Assembly: GCA_034406715.1 (NCBI GenBank)
Contig: CP137876.1
Coordinates: 350,001 to 414,000 of the forward strand
From: Rhodotorula mucilaginosa
Taxonomy: Eukaryota > Basidiomycota > Microbotryomycetes > Sporidiobolales > Sporidiobolaceae
Direction of reading: 5' to 3'
DNA length: 64,000 nucleotides
The notes beneath the pieces were generated by a model. The model did not search any database and was not told the origin of the DNA. It saw nothing but the letters and a program-made list of their open reading frames with translations. Shown here piece after piece: positions 50,285 to 62,278 of the stretch. Made by a program: the position numbers and the translations under genes. The first letter of the stretch is position 1, and every line of letters starts with the position of its first letter.

Positions 50285-53108
50285 CTATGTCGAAGTCGGA
50301 TTTGCAACTCTGCGCCAGCAAAAGTCAAAGGATGGTCAGTAGAACGCCCATGGGTTGTGAGAGCGCAAAGTCGGCAAGTGCGCACCGGAGGATGGGCCGA
50401 GAGTAGTCGTTCTCGTCCGCCAAACTCGTCGCGCTCGGATTCTTAAAGGTTGCGAACGCGTTCGGGTTCAAACGGTCGTCGATGCGCGGCGACGAACGAG
50501 GATGGGCTTGTTCGGGAGGAGCCAGTCCCCCGTAAGGACTGCCGCTACTATGCCCGTCTGAACTTTCATAGGCGGGGGGACGGTATGCGGCGCCGGCTGC
50601 AGCAGCGTCTTTGGGGTAGAAGGACATGCCGCTGTGTCGCTTGTTTGGGGTGGGACCGCCTTCGCCAGAATACATGGACCCCGCTGGAGAAAGTGGACGC
50701 ATAAGTATCCTGGACATTTGGTACCAGAGAAGATAAACGAGCGCGCGGGATTCACTAGTACCCTCTTGGCTCTCGCCTGGCGACCCTTCACCCGAACCGG
50801 CGCGACTCGCAGACTCGTAACCCGTCGAAGCCATTGCGACGCCCGGTGTCGTCATGCCCGTGCTGGCGGCGTATTCCTGCCAGTCGTCGTGCATGACGCC
50901 TTCCTGGCTTCTCGGTCCGCCGGCGGCGAACGAGGCAAAGGACGGACCGTAACCGGAGTAGGCTTGCTGCATCGCCGGCAGCGAAGAGATGCTCTGGCCT
51001 GGCGACGCTGTGGGTAGGTGCTCGAACCCAGTCGAAGTAGGTTCCCACACGCCCGGAGTGGTGGTGGTGCTGCTCGCGACGTCGTACCCGCTCGAGTGGC
51101 GCGTGCCGAAACCAGCGGCCGCTGCGGTGAGAGGAACGTTCCCGTACGACGACATGCGCGTCGTCGACGAGAGGTGGCCGACGCTGCCACGAGCACCTCC
51201 GCCGACACCGGTAAACGATTCCTCGTCATCATCGTCGTCGTTGAAGCGACTGAATCCGGCACCGCCGTCTCCAGCTCCGCCGGTTGCGACGCGGATATCC
51301 TCGTCGAGCTGACGGCGTCGTTTCCGTCGGACAAAGATGAAGAACAGGAACGCGACGATGGCGGCGGCCACGACGCCGACGCCGACAAACGTGCCCGCAA
51401 CTGCGCCGGTGTTGCTGAAGAACGCGTTTCCGGACCCGTCGGCGTTGTTGAGTCGCGGCACGCCGGATCCAGAAGGAGAAGCGTCGCCGGTCACGACAGC
51501 CGTGTAGATCGAGGTGACGATGACAACCTTGCCGGACGAGGTGAGGGTGTACTCAGAGGTCTCGGTGTGCGTGTGCAGGCTCGTATCGGTGACACTGCAA
51601 AGAGGTTCCGGAACAGAGTCAATGACTGGCGTGGGAGGGTCAGCTCGTGAGCAGGCAATACGCACGAGGTGTCCGAGGTGATCGCGGCTTGTTCTGCCGA
51701 AGTCGAGGGTGTAGACGACGTGGAGAGAGCCTCTTGAGTCGCGGATGAGGAGGACGATTCTGGCCGAGGGCTTGAGGCGGAAGATTCCGGCAGAGGCGAA
51801 GAGGAAGCGGAGGATGAAGACGAGGAAGGCCCGGCAGAGGAACCGACACTGTAAGAGGAGAGAGGAGAGGAGGAAGACACGGAAGAAGGGGCGACAGGAG
51901 AGGAGGACGAAACGATAGAGGAAGCGGAAGGGGAGGATGAAGACGGAGTAGAGTAAGAGGTTTGTTCTACGGATCTTGACACGCTGGACGGAGATGGTAC
52001 GGACGAGGAAGAAGCTGGCGGGGTAGTCTGAGACGACGCTGGCAGTGACGAGGAAGTCGAGCTGCTAGCAGGGGTCGAGGTTGGCGCCTGAGAGCTACTC
52101 GGGCTCGTCGTAGCTGTGCAGGATCCCGCAAAATACCCGAGGTTAGAGGTCATGGAATGGATCGACGCGGCGATAAAGATGAAAACGGATCTGCACGCAC
52201 TTTCTCGTGATTGCGAGCTCGACGAGGGTTGCGCTGCCGAGCTGGAAGCGGGAGGAGTAGTCGCACTCGTCGCCGAGGTTGACGGCTGCTGTTGCTGGGA
52301 CGACGACGACGACGAAGACGGCGCTGCAGTCGTTGCCGAGGAAGAAGGCTGCGTCGTCGTCGAGGTCCCTCCTCCCGGATTCGGCGAGGGGCTCCCGGAT
52401 GAAGACTGGTCCATGGACGCCTCGCTCCGACTCTGGCTCGAGGAAGCAGGCGGGGCGGTAGTGGTGCTCGGCGAAGGAGTGGACGACGACTGGCTGAGCG
52501 AGCTCGTCGCTGCGGCCGAGCGAGATGTCTGAGAAGACGCCGTGGCTGCGGAGGAGCTGGAGGCCGGGGTCGATCCGCCGACCGATGTCGGCACGCTCGA
52601 GGTGCTCGCGGGGGCCTCGCTGGTTGCGCTCGTCGAGGCTAGAGCTGTCGATCCTGCGTGTAGTCAGTCCTGGTCAGCATCGCCGCGCAGTCGAGGCACA
52701 GATCAAAGGGCAGAGAGGGAAGACCGACTCGGCGACGGTGGGGAACTCGACGGCTCGGCAGCTGAATTGCGCGTGACAGCCACACACGATCGGGCCGCGA
52801 GGTGAACGGGTCAGCTTCAGTTCGCTCCTCGTCTGTCCCGGTGCTGGCCGGCACCCTGGATCAGTGCAGGTCCGGAAGAGCACGGGCGCCAAGTCGCCTC
52901 CAACTGCATCGTTCCATCGCAAGGAATCGCGAAATCGGAGCGCAGTGGGGAAAAACGAGAGCTCCGAGAAAAATGTGGGGGTCGAAACTCAGGGATGCGA
53001 CCCCGACCAGTGGCGCATGTAGCAGAGCGATAGGGCTGAAAGCGTCACGATAGACTCACCGATAGTACTGGAAGTGGCTTGACGCTTTTGCGGACCTCTT
53101 CGAGGCAT
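50285..53108 (-). CDS. Ser/Thr-rich single-pass membrane protein (Mid2/Wsc-like architecture)
   Basis: Probable cell-surface protein. Exon 1 (53060-53108) encodes MPRRGPQKRQATSSTI, joined in phase over a 406-nt intron to GSTALASTSATSEAPAS and a long Ser/Thr/Pro-rich ectodomain (about 52650-51660), interrupted by a short Cys-containing segment. Then TSEYTLTSSGKVVIVTSIYT leads to the transmembrane helix GTFVGVGVVAAAIVAFLFFI, a basic stop-transfer VRRKRRRQLDEDI and a Gly/Ser-rich tail with PPAYESSDGH (PxY-type motif, possible Nedd4-ligase site). Ends YSRPILRVANPTST. No classical signal peptide is visible, which is odd for this layout. The Ser-rich stalk, TM and basic border resemble fungal wall-stress sensors, but sequence identity cannot be claimed. 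Confidence 0.72.
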
Positions 53109-53860
53109 CGAGGACCCGAGCGAAGGTCGTAAAGCGTTTCAGAGCCCGTGTGTGCGCCCGTCACTGCTCCTCGTGGGCCAAATTCCAGTGTTCTCTGGTC
53201 CGGATTCGATGCGAGCAATAGGGCAGTGGCTGTTCGGCTTGAGCAGCGCAGAGATCCGCAGGATCTGCCGAAGTGAGCGGAGGTAATGGGAGAAGCAGAG
53301 AGGAAGAGGCTGCTGTCCTTCTCGTAGACTCGTCGACCCCGCCGGCAGGGGGTGTAATCAGCTCTTCTCTTGGAAATGCGCTATCATTGCAGCAGGATCG
53401 CTTGTATAGAACATACGAACTCGGGACTGGCAGACCGAGAGATGCCTATTTCGCGGCAGCAGCGTTTATCTCCGACGCCACCCGCCTGCCTTGCAAAGGA
53501 ATTCAAGCTTCGCCTCCCGAATCAAGCCAGACTCCGGGATAAGCACGTCAATCACTCCGATGTTAGCTATAGGAGCCCACCGTACGGGCTCGGGAGTGCT
53601 CAGAGCTCAAGGAACGCGATATCTGAATTGGAGGATGGATTGCATGGCTCGGGCAGACCCCGACAGAGAGAGTGCACTTCCCGCATAGTACGATTAGGGG
53701 AAGTGGCGAGTGCAAAAGTTGATTGTTGACAAGAGTGTACAAGTGGAGAAAGGCGGAGGTGCACGATCTGAGAACGAAAAGGGAAAAGACTCTATTGTGA
53801 TGCGGTGGGTTTCGAGCGCCGTATCGATGGACGGGCTCGGTGAGGACTGCAAGTCGACGT
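53109..53860. other. Intergenic region upstream of the Ser-rich gene
   Basis: About 750 bp between tandem minus-strand genes, likely the promoter of the Ser-rich gene and the 3' end of the ABC transporter. Short open frames here show no recognisable product. Confidence 0.4.
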
Positions 53861-56800
53861 CTAGGCCGGAGCGGAGAAGGCTCCGCCGACCTGCTGAGTC
53901 GTCTGCTGGTCCGTGACCTTGTTGTCCTGCGAGGGGTTCTTCGAGGTCGGGTGGGTCTTTTTCCGGCTGAGCCTGTTTTCGCGCACAACCCTCGGAGTCA
54001 GCTTTCTGCAGCGCGGTCCGAGTAAAGCAAGGTGAGAGACTCACTTGGACCAGTCAAACACCGAGTAGAGGTAGAAACCGACAAAGACGGCGGCGATGTT
54101 GAACGCGATGTAGGCGAACATGAAGCCGAGGTCGCGCCAGCGGTGGCTGAAGCCTGCAGTCACCTACAGCGTCAGCGTTTTGTCGTCGCTGCTATCGACC
54201 GACAGGGAAAGGAGGACGTACTCATGTTGAGCGTCTGCAGGTATTGGTCACCGCTCGAGTACGGGCAGATACCGCACTGGCCATTATTGAGCACCTGAGC
54301 GTAGCCGCCAAAGTTCGTCGTGTACTCTTGGAGCCAGCTGACGCACTCCTCGCCGGCGGGCGGGTTAATGATCTGGAACTGACTCTGCGTGCAGTGCAGC
54401 TGACGACCACCGACGGCGTTCGAGACGAGGCCTTCGACTGTAAGAGAGCAAGAAGCCAATCAGTGCCATGTTTCCTTTAAACGTAGACTTTTCCTTGGCG
54501 TACTCAGGTAGGTGAACGGCGTAAGACTGCGATTCAAGGTTGTCAGCGCGGACTCTCTTCTGGCCTGCTCTAAGTTCGGCAGCTTACCGGTACATCCACG
54601 AGCGCCAGAAGTACCTATAGTCGGAGAGAGTGGTCAGTCGTTGCCGCACCATGACAACTCAATGCTCCCCGGTGACGTACGGCAGTTGGGCGTATGGCTG
54701 TACGGGAGGAGAGGATGGTCAGCACCTATTCCGTTGCGGCAACTCCGCGCCGGAGGGACAAAAACGCACCTGAACGACACCGTTGAAAATGATGACGAAG
54801 GAGAACAGCGAAGAGAAGAGGACCGAGGCAGCCATGGCGGTTGGCGAGAACGACGCAACGGCTGGAGCGGTCGAAATGTCAGCCTCGGCGCTGCTTGGGT
54901 CTGCATCTCCGACAAGTACGCACCCTGAGCAAAGGTCGGGAAGTAGATCTCGAAGACGACAAACATGAAGTACGCGCTGCAAAAAGGTGCGATGATCAGT
55001 CCGATGAACCCACAGAGCGAGCGGTCAACGAGTCGCAACTCACTAGCCGGCGCGGTTGGAAGTGTACGGGAATCCGACAGTCCAGCTGCAGACGAGCCAG
55101 TTAATTCTGACCTTCATCGAGATCAAGGCGAGGAGGCGGGTACTTACTACCAGCAGACGAAGAACAGCGTGCCACTGTGAGCTCGAAAGCGTCAGTCATC
55201 GCACACAACCGGCAAGGGACCCGTTACAGGGAGGTACGCACGCAAAGATGTTGAACGGAATCTCGACGATGATCGCGGTGATGACGAAGATCGGCCACGA
55301 GTACATCTTGGACGCGTTCTCGCGAGCTTCGAAGAGCTGACGCAGGCCGAGGAACTTCGGTTGGAGTTGCTGGGACAACGGAGCCTGCGATCGGGAATAC
55401 AACGAAAGATCAGCTCGTGAGCTGTGAAGTCGAGATCGCGAGGCGGACACGCACGGCGAGAACGACACCCATGAAGACGGCGAAGAGGAAGTTCTGGAGA
55501 CCGGTCTGATCGAGAGGCGACTTCCAGAACGAGAAACCTGGATACCCGGACCACGTGTGAGCACGATCCTGCAGCAGGACACGATCAAGTCACACGCACC
55601 GATGAAGAGACCGGCAATCACGTTCAAGCCGATTTTGGCGCCGACGTCTGCGAGGCGATCTCGGGGTCAGTCGAGAACCGGCATGCATCTCGATATGGGA
55701 CAGAAACGCACAGGTGACATCGCGGTTGTAGTTCGAGAAGGCGCGTCGCTGCACAACAACGTATTGCTGCCACAACGGAGCGGCGTAGCTCAGACCGGAA
55801 TCGGGCGATTTGTCGGCTTGCGACTCCTCGTTGCGCTTCTCTTCGTGGAACTTGGCGATCTGGTCGTGAACCTTCTTGGCCTCGTCGGACTCTTTCCACA
55901 ACGAGTGCCAGTCTTTGTCGGTCTTGGCAGTCGCACCGGCGCCGATGACGTCGAGGATGTCTGCATGTGTCGGGTCAGTCAAAACCAGCAGCTCATGACG
56001 CAAACACGAAGAAGGGAAGTACGCACATTCAGCGGGGTTGTCGCGCTCGCCGCAGTGCTTGTCGGACCGGGCGTGGAAGTATTCGAGCATGGTTTGCGAG
56101 TTCTTGCCGAGATCGCCGAAGTAGACGGTCTTGCCGCCCTTCTGCAGCAGCAAGAGGCGGTCGAAAGTCTGGAACAGCTCGGACGACGGTTGATGGATGG
56201 TGGCGAGGATGGCTTGTCCGTGGTCCGCGAGCTTGCGCAGCAAGAGCATGATCGACCACGACGACTGCGAGTCGAGACCCGAAGTCGGCTCGTCGAGGAA
56301 GATGAGCAGGGCCGGCTTGGCGACCAGCTCGACACCGATAGTGAGACGCTTGCGTTGCTCGACGTTGAGACCCATGCCGACTTCGCCGACGATCGCCTCC
56401 GCGTACGGTTCCATCTCGAGGAGCTTGATGATCTCCTCGACAAACTCGAGCTTCTCCGCCTTCGAGACCGAGCGCGGCTGACGAAGCAGTGCCGAGAACT
56501 GGAGGGCCTCGCGGACGGTGGTGGTCGCCATGTGGACGTCCTGCTGCTGTACGTAGCCGGTCTGGCGCTGGAAAGAAAGCGGGAGTGGCTTCGCATTGAC
56601 GAGGAAGTCGCCAGTGACCACGCCAGTGTCGACGCGCTGAGCGAGAACGTCTATTCAACGCAACCATGTCAGTGGGAAGCGGTGCGAGAACTGATAGATG
56701 AGTGAACGTACTGAGCAGAGTGGTCTTTCCCGCGCCCGACTCTCCCATCACTGCGAGCGAATTTGCGGGATGAGCTCGTGTCTCTGCAGATCATGAGAAC

Positions 56801-59800
56801 GGGGAGGTCACGCACGAGCAGTCATCTTGCCGGGAGCAACGTAACCGGAAACATCGTTGAGCAGACGGCGCGTCTCGGACTTGATCTGCACGTCGTAGTT
56901 GACGTGTTGCCAGGTGAAGATGTCGGTGGAGCGCTTGAGCGCGTCGGCCGCCTTGTCCTTTTCCTTCTCGTCGACGGCGCCGTCGACTTCGGGGCGAGCA
57001 GCAGGGTCGCCCTGCTCGACGTCTCCGTTGCGAGCGGGAGCTTCGATCGCCTCGACGAGTTCAGCCGGAGCATGACCGCGGCGGAACAACATGACACCGC
57101 CAGCCGCAGCCTCGTCCTTCTGGTACTCGTACGTGATGAGGTTGACGGCGAGGAAGAAGAAGAAGAACGCCCAGATCTGTGCGGGAAGGTCGAATTAGCC
57201 CTCGCTCAACGGGAACGCCCGCGGACCGGAAGGGTGACTCACGAAACCAAAGTTGCGCCACGTGTGGGACCACTTGTAACCGAAGTTGGCGAGCATGTAC
57301 GCCGAGCCGTCGATGATGACCTGGCCCGGCGCAGATCCGGCGGTCGTGCAGACTTGATTCGCAGAGCTGATGCCGGCGTAGCCCGGTCCGGTCGGAATGA
57401 GGTTCACGCAGGGCACGTTGAGCTTGCGGAACTCGTTGGTGAGGAGGGCTTCGAAACCGAAGGATACGGGCTGGGCGTAACTGAGCCAGCGGAACCAGAC
57501 ACGCATCGAAGGACCTAGTGCGTGGACGCGGGTCAGGATGGACCACAGGAGGTTCGCAATGCGAGCGCGACTTACGGGGAATGGCCTGTGGGACAACGGC
57601 GTAGGCAGGGCGGAAAGCGGAGAGCGTCAGTACATCGCGATTTCGAAAAGGTGCGGCATACGTACATATCCGACGTCTGCAGAGATCGATCACGAGGTCA
57701 GCACAACTCTCGTCACAGAACAGATAATGAACCGCAGAACACGCACAGATGGCGATGATCAAGACTCCCACACCGGCCATCAAGGTCGCTTGCGCTTCGG
57801 CCCGGTTCATCGACGCGAGCATACGGAAGAAGATGAGCATGGCGAGGTTGGTGACGTAGGTGAAGAGCAAGAAGATGAAGAACTGATCCGCCGTGTAGCC
57901 GAGTCCGACCAGGAAATACAGGACGATGTCGAAGATGGCAATGGTGATGGCCTTGAAGGGGAGATCGACGAGTGTCAACGCCAAGATATCGGCCGATGGG
58001 CGTAGCATGGCGTAACTGCGCTGGCGGACGATGACGGGGCGTTGGGCGTAGGAGCTGGTAATCTCGGCCATGCCGGTGAACGAGTTGTACTGTCGGTGCC
58101 GACTCCTCGTCAGCGTGCTTTTCGAGCTGCAGGGCGTCGCAGCAGGACGTACCAGGATAGCGAAGAAGATGACACCGCCACGAGAGAAGAAACCGCTCGT
58201 GTTCTGTGACGGCGAGAACAAGTCAGTGACGAGAAGGATCTGCCGCTAACAGGAGAGGGCACCCACCTTTGGCATTTGATAGTAGACCGAACCAATGATG
58301 AGTGCCTGGAAGAGAGCAGCGATGGATACGATCGCCAACGTGGGCAGATCGTTCATCTGCATGCGGTAACGACGCTTCATGGCGAGGCGGACCATCATCC
58401 TGCGTTTGACAGCGGATCAGGTCAGGTCGGTTCTGATTCAGCTGGGACTGAGAACCCCGACGAGGTACAACCACTCACGGGTAACTGATCAGGTATGGCG
58501 ACTTGTTGCTCTGGCGCTTGACGTGTGCCGCGGCAGCACTCTCGTTGAAACGGTCCCTCTTGGCCTGGCCCTCCTCCGAACCATACGCGCGGAGCTGCTC
58601 CTCGACCTCCTGCTCGTTGAGCTTGCAGAGCTCGCTCTTCTTCCAGTACGCGACGAACTCTTGCGCCGTCTTCGGAACGCGGTCTTCATATCCTTCGCGG
58701 ACGAAGCGGCCCTTCGGGTCGGTGACGGCGACGAGGAAGTCGGCCGAGGTCTGACGGTCCTGCGGTTGGTAGCCCATGTCCCTGAAGTACTTGACGGCTT
58801 CGACCTGGGGACCGTAGTAGATCTGCTCGCCCTCCATAATGACGCAGACCTTGTCGAAAAGCTCGTAGCTGAGAACAAGCGGGAATCGTCAGTTCGGGTT
58901 GCTCTCTTTTCGCAGCGCGGGAGCGAGAAGGTCCAAACTTACAGCTGCTCTCCGGCTTGATAGATGGACAAGCACGTCGTGAGCTGGCCGAGGTCGGTCG
59001 CGATACGGAGCGCTTTGCAGTACTCGACGGCGGTAGAGGCGTCGAGACCTCGCGTCGAGTTGTCGTGGCATCCGATCTTGGCGCCCGTCGTGAGCAACTC
59101 CGCGATGGAGACACGCTTGCGCTCACCGCCCGAGACTCCACGGACGACGTCGTCGCCGACTTTGGTGTTGTACGTGTGCTTGAGGCCGAAGAGAGTGAGC
59201 AGGACGTCGCGCTTGTTGTCGATCGCCTCTTGACGAGAACCGACACGAGCGGCAGCCGACGGAGTCCGGGCCGCAGAGGCGAACGTCAACGTCTCTCCAA
59301 CGGTAAGATGGGCGAGGTGCTGCGTGTCATTCGAAATCGTTAGTTTATGTCCGAGAGCGCAGGGAAATCCGGTAGCGCAGCCTCGGTGCGTTTCGTCGCC
59401 GCTTCCTACGGTCGCTTGACCGTGCTATGCTTACCTTGTCGTCTTCGGGCAAATAGGCTGCTTCCGCCTTGTGATGTTTCCTGAGTTCCTCCGGCGACAT
59501 GCCGTCGTACGAAATGGTACCCTCAACCGCACGGTAACTTTCCGTGTACGCGGCCAACGTCTTGAGCATCGTTGAACATCCAGACCCCGGACGGCCAAGC
59601 ACGAGCAGCATCTCGCCGGGCCTAGATAAGGTGAAGGGAGATGGTCAGTGAGGGAAGTCCGGATAGATTTCAGGAGTTTCCGAGCGACAGCCTCGCTCCT
59701 CCCGCCTCAGGACAACATGAACCAGCTCGAACAACGTACCTGACGGTTCCAGTGAACGAATCGAGGATGACCTTGACCTTGGGGTGCATGGCGGCCTTGA

Positions 59801-60345
59801 TCGCCTTGGGAATGCCCGGGATGCTTTGGATCACGCCGGTGAGCGACGAGCCATACGAGACTCCGCTGCCGGTGCCCTTGACGGTGAGGTCCTTGAAGGT
59901 GACTACACAGCATGGGAAAAGTGGGTAGAAAAGGTTCAGCCGATGTCCTCGCTGATCTCGGGACGGGGGGCGGGTCAAGAACAAAAAAAAATAAAGAGGA
60001 GGAGGACTGACCGCCGAGATTGCGCCGCTTGACACCTTCTTTGTCGGCCTTGCGGAGGATGTGACGCAAGTGCTGCTCAAAGTCGAAGTCGTCGGCGTTC
60101 GGGTCCTGAGTGTGGGTCGAGATTCCCGTCTCCTGACGGGTCACTTGGCGCTGCAGTTCTCCATCGCCGGCAAAGTACGTGACCGGGATGCTCTTGTGCG
60201 AGACCGTCCGAGTGATGTGGTGGTGGCCTGCCGAGAAGCCGCTCTTCTCCTGCGGTACTTCGGTTTGTTGGTGTTCGTTCAGGCGGGTTTCGCCCGATGA
60301 AGATCTCGAAGGCGGAGTCTTCGCTCCCGTGGCCGGTTCCGTCAT
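53861..60345 (-). CDS. PDR-type ABC transporter (ABCG full transporter, Pdr5/Cdr1/Snq2 class)
   Basis: Plasma-membrane drug/lipid efflux pump with the NBD-TMD-NBD-TMD order of the fungal PDR family. Starts [19 protein letters not shown] at 60345. NBD1: [20 protein letters not shown] (Walker A with Cys for Lys, normal for PDR), [40 protein letters not shown]1 at about 58.4-57.1 kb: [41 protein letters not shown]2: [15 protein letters not shown], degenerate signature [42 protein letters not shown]2: [39 protein letters not shown]; last helix [20 protein letters not shown]. Ends GGAFSAPA. More than 20 introns, with several exons of 10-27 nt. Asymmetric NBDs are typical for the family. Substrate unknown. 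Confidence 0.93.
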
Positions 60346-60906
60346 CTCGAGGTTGCCGACGACTTAGGCGCCTGAGGATAAGGGATGCGACTGAGCGGAG
60401 GGAATGTAGCAGGCTATAGGTCGTAAGAAGCAAAGAGTCGTCGAGCTGGTCGATTAACGAGAAACACGGGAAAGGAGCGAGAGGCTCCGCGTTCGGTCTC
60501 AGCGCTGAGCGTTCGGGCTGATCGGCGGCGCTGATGCAAGCCATCGGCGGACCTTCACGGAGGCTCAGGCTCCGCGCCTGGCCCTTAAGCTTTTTGCGAT
60601 CATATGCCGCTGGTTTGTGTGGTATGTCATATGTATGGCGATCGTATGTATATTAGAAGCACAGCGCACATGCTCAGATAGGCCCGCTGAGTCAGCGAAT
60701 GATCGTGTTCACGAGTTTTTGAGGCGGGCATCGGGGTCGAGGCGCACAGCGGCCGCTGCAGCAGCGCGGACATTCCGACGACGACAAGCTTGTGCGTTCC
60801 ACAACCTTGTGCATGGAGCAAGTGCACGATCAGACGACAAGCGTGAAGCTGGAGCGCAGAAGACGAATCCGGTGTATCACAACTTTTGCAAACAAAGAAT
60901 CTACGC
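60346..60906. other. Intergenic region upstream of the ABC transporter
   Basis: 560 bp holding the ABC gene promoter and the ATP7 3' end. A pair of CATATG hexamers lies at about 60601 and 60628. I could not identify a PDRE-type or other known regulator site. Confidence 0.35.
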
Positions 60907-61951
60907 TTAGATAGCGCCTACAGGAAGAGCGAGTCAGTTTATCTGTGCGCTTGGACACAGCCGTGAGACGCTTACTGAGGTTCTGTGGGTCGTGAAGGCG
61001 ATCGGATCAAGATGCAGGCAAGTCAAGTCAGTAGAAAATCGCGAATCGAACGGAGCGGTCGTGCTTACGCCGAACTCTGCGAGGAAGCAAGAGAGGCGGG
61101 TGAGTAAAGACTGATATAGAAGCGTGTAGGAAGGTGCAGACTCACTCTCGGTGTATCCCGGCACGGTCCACTTGCCCTTCGAGACCATGTTCTCGACAGT
61201 CTTGGTGATCTCCGGGCGAGCCTTGGCGACGTCGTCGAGCTGTTCGCGTGACAAGACGACCGTCAGCAGAGAGCACAGAAGGTGCAGGACGTGCGACTGA
61301 CGGTGAGCTGGTCGAAGGGACGGGCGTCCTCAATGTTCTTGAGGGTCGAGTTGAGGTTGCCGAGCTCCGACTCGACCTTGGAGGCAGCCTCCTTGGCCGA
61401 AGAGACCTGTAGACCGGCACGTTATGCGTCAGTGCCCTATGTGACGAAGCACTTTTCGGTGACAGCCCCGGTCGAGGACCGTCATCGCGGTGCTGGGCCT
61501 CGCGCGGAGCGAAGAGACGGTGAAGGGCGACTCACGGCCTTGGCCTCGAACGCGGCGATGGCCTTGAGCTGAGCCTGGACGTCGTAGTCGACAGCCTTGA
61601 AGCTCTTGAAGAGCTTCTCGCCCTCGGCGACAACGTCCTTGTTCTTGAGGACCTGGCGGTAGTGCTCGAAGTCGACGGTCGTCTTCTGCTCCTTGACGGC
61701 GGCGTTGGCAGCCCGGGCAGCGGCAGCGCGCTGGCGGAAAGCGCCGAGCTCACCGAGCGCCTCTGTTCGTAGCGTATACAGTCCCGCGAGCCGAGGTTGA
61801 GGCGGTACGGAATCGGGGGGCAGGTGAGGCGGCGCCGAGGTGAGCGAACTGAGACCTCGGTCTGACGGCGTCGCGAGGGGACAAGACGCGACTCACGCTT
61901 GCTGAGACCAAGCTTGGAAGAGATACGCGACCACTCGACCGACGCAGCCAT
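60907..61951 (-). CDS. ATP7: Mitochondrial F1Fo-ATP synthase subunit d
   Basis: Peripheral-stalk subunit of ATP synthase. Seven exons: 61897-61951, 61536-61762, 61302-61406, 61146-61239, 61069-61076, 60976-60982, 60907-60917; 168 residues, matching the family length. Sequence: MAASVEWSRISSKLGLSK, ALGELGAFRQRAAAARAAN, TVDFEHYRQVLKNKDVV, VDYDVQAQLKAIAAFEAKA, IEDARPFDQLTLDDVAKARP, GKWTVPGYTEKFGNLSAI. The last seven residues come from three exons of 8, 7 and 11 nt; joining them rebuilds the KFG(D/N)LS ending seen in fungal and animal subunit d, which is strong support for the structure. There is no cleavable presequence beyond the usual short N-terminus. Confidence 0.94.
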
Positions 61952-62278
61952 CGTTGTAGACACGGGATAGCGACCAGCTGGACCTCTCTCCGGTTGCCGC
62001 GCCCTTTTCGTCGCACTTTCTCTTCGCTCGCTCTCGGGCAAATCAGGGGGCAATACGGCTAACCCTGCCACGTCATCGCTTTCACTTCGCTCACACCTTG
62101 AGGCAGCTGGACTGGGTGCGCAATGCTGTTTGCAGTGCTAGAGTGGAGAACATGAGGCCTAATGGGAACAACAACGGTCGAATGCCAGCCAGCGGGAACA
62201 ATTGACGGTCAATCAAATGCCGATGAGAGATGAGCTGCGAGAGTATGTCGAAAGGTCGGACTTGGAGAGAATCTGCTC
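61952..62278. other. Intergenic region ATP7 - rhomboid gene
   Basis: 327 bp between tandem minus-strand genes; holds the ATP7 promoter. No gene or clear site seen. Confidence 0.4.

Noticed and set aside
51700-52560. Ser-codon-rich stretch as a tandem repeat or retroelement remnant
   Set aside because: It is irregular low-complexity coding sequence in frame with a membrane protein; no repeat unit, LTR or transposase-like motif was seen.
53273-53729. Two overlapping plus-strand frames in the intergenic region
   Set aside because: Short, mutually overlapping, with no splice-site context or domain.
59545-59620. Broken NBD1 (Cys in Walker A instead of Lys) as evidence of a decayed ABC gene
   Set aside because: The GRPGSGCST Walker A and other asymmetries are normal for fungal PDR transporters; frame and introns are intact.
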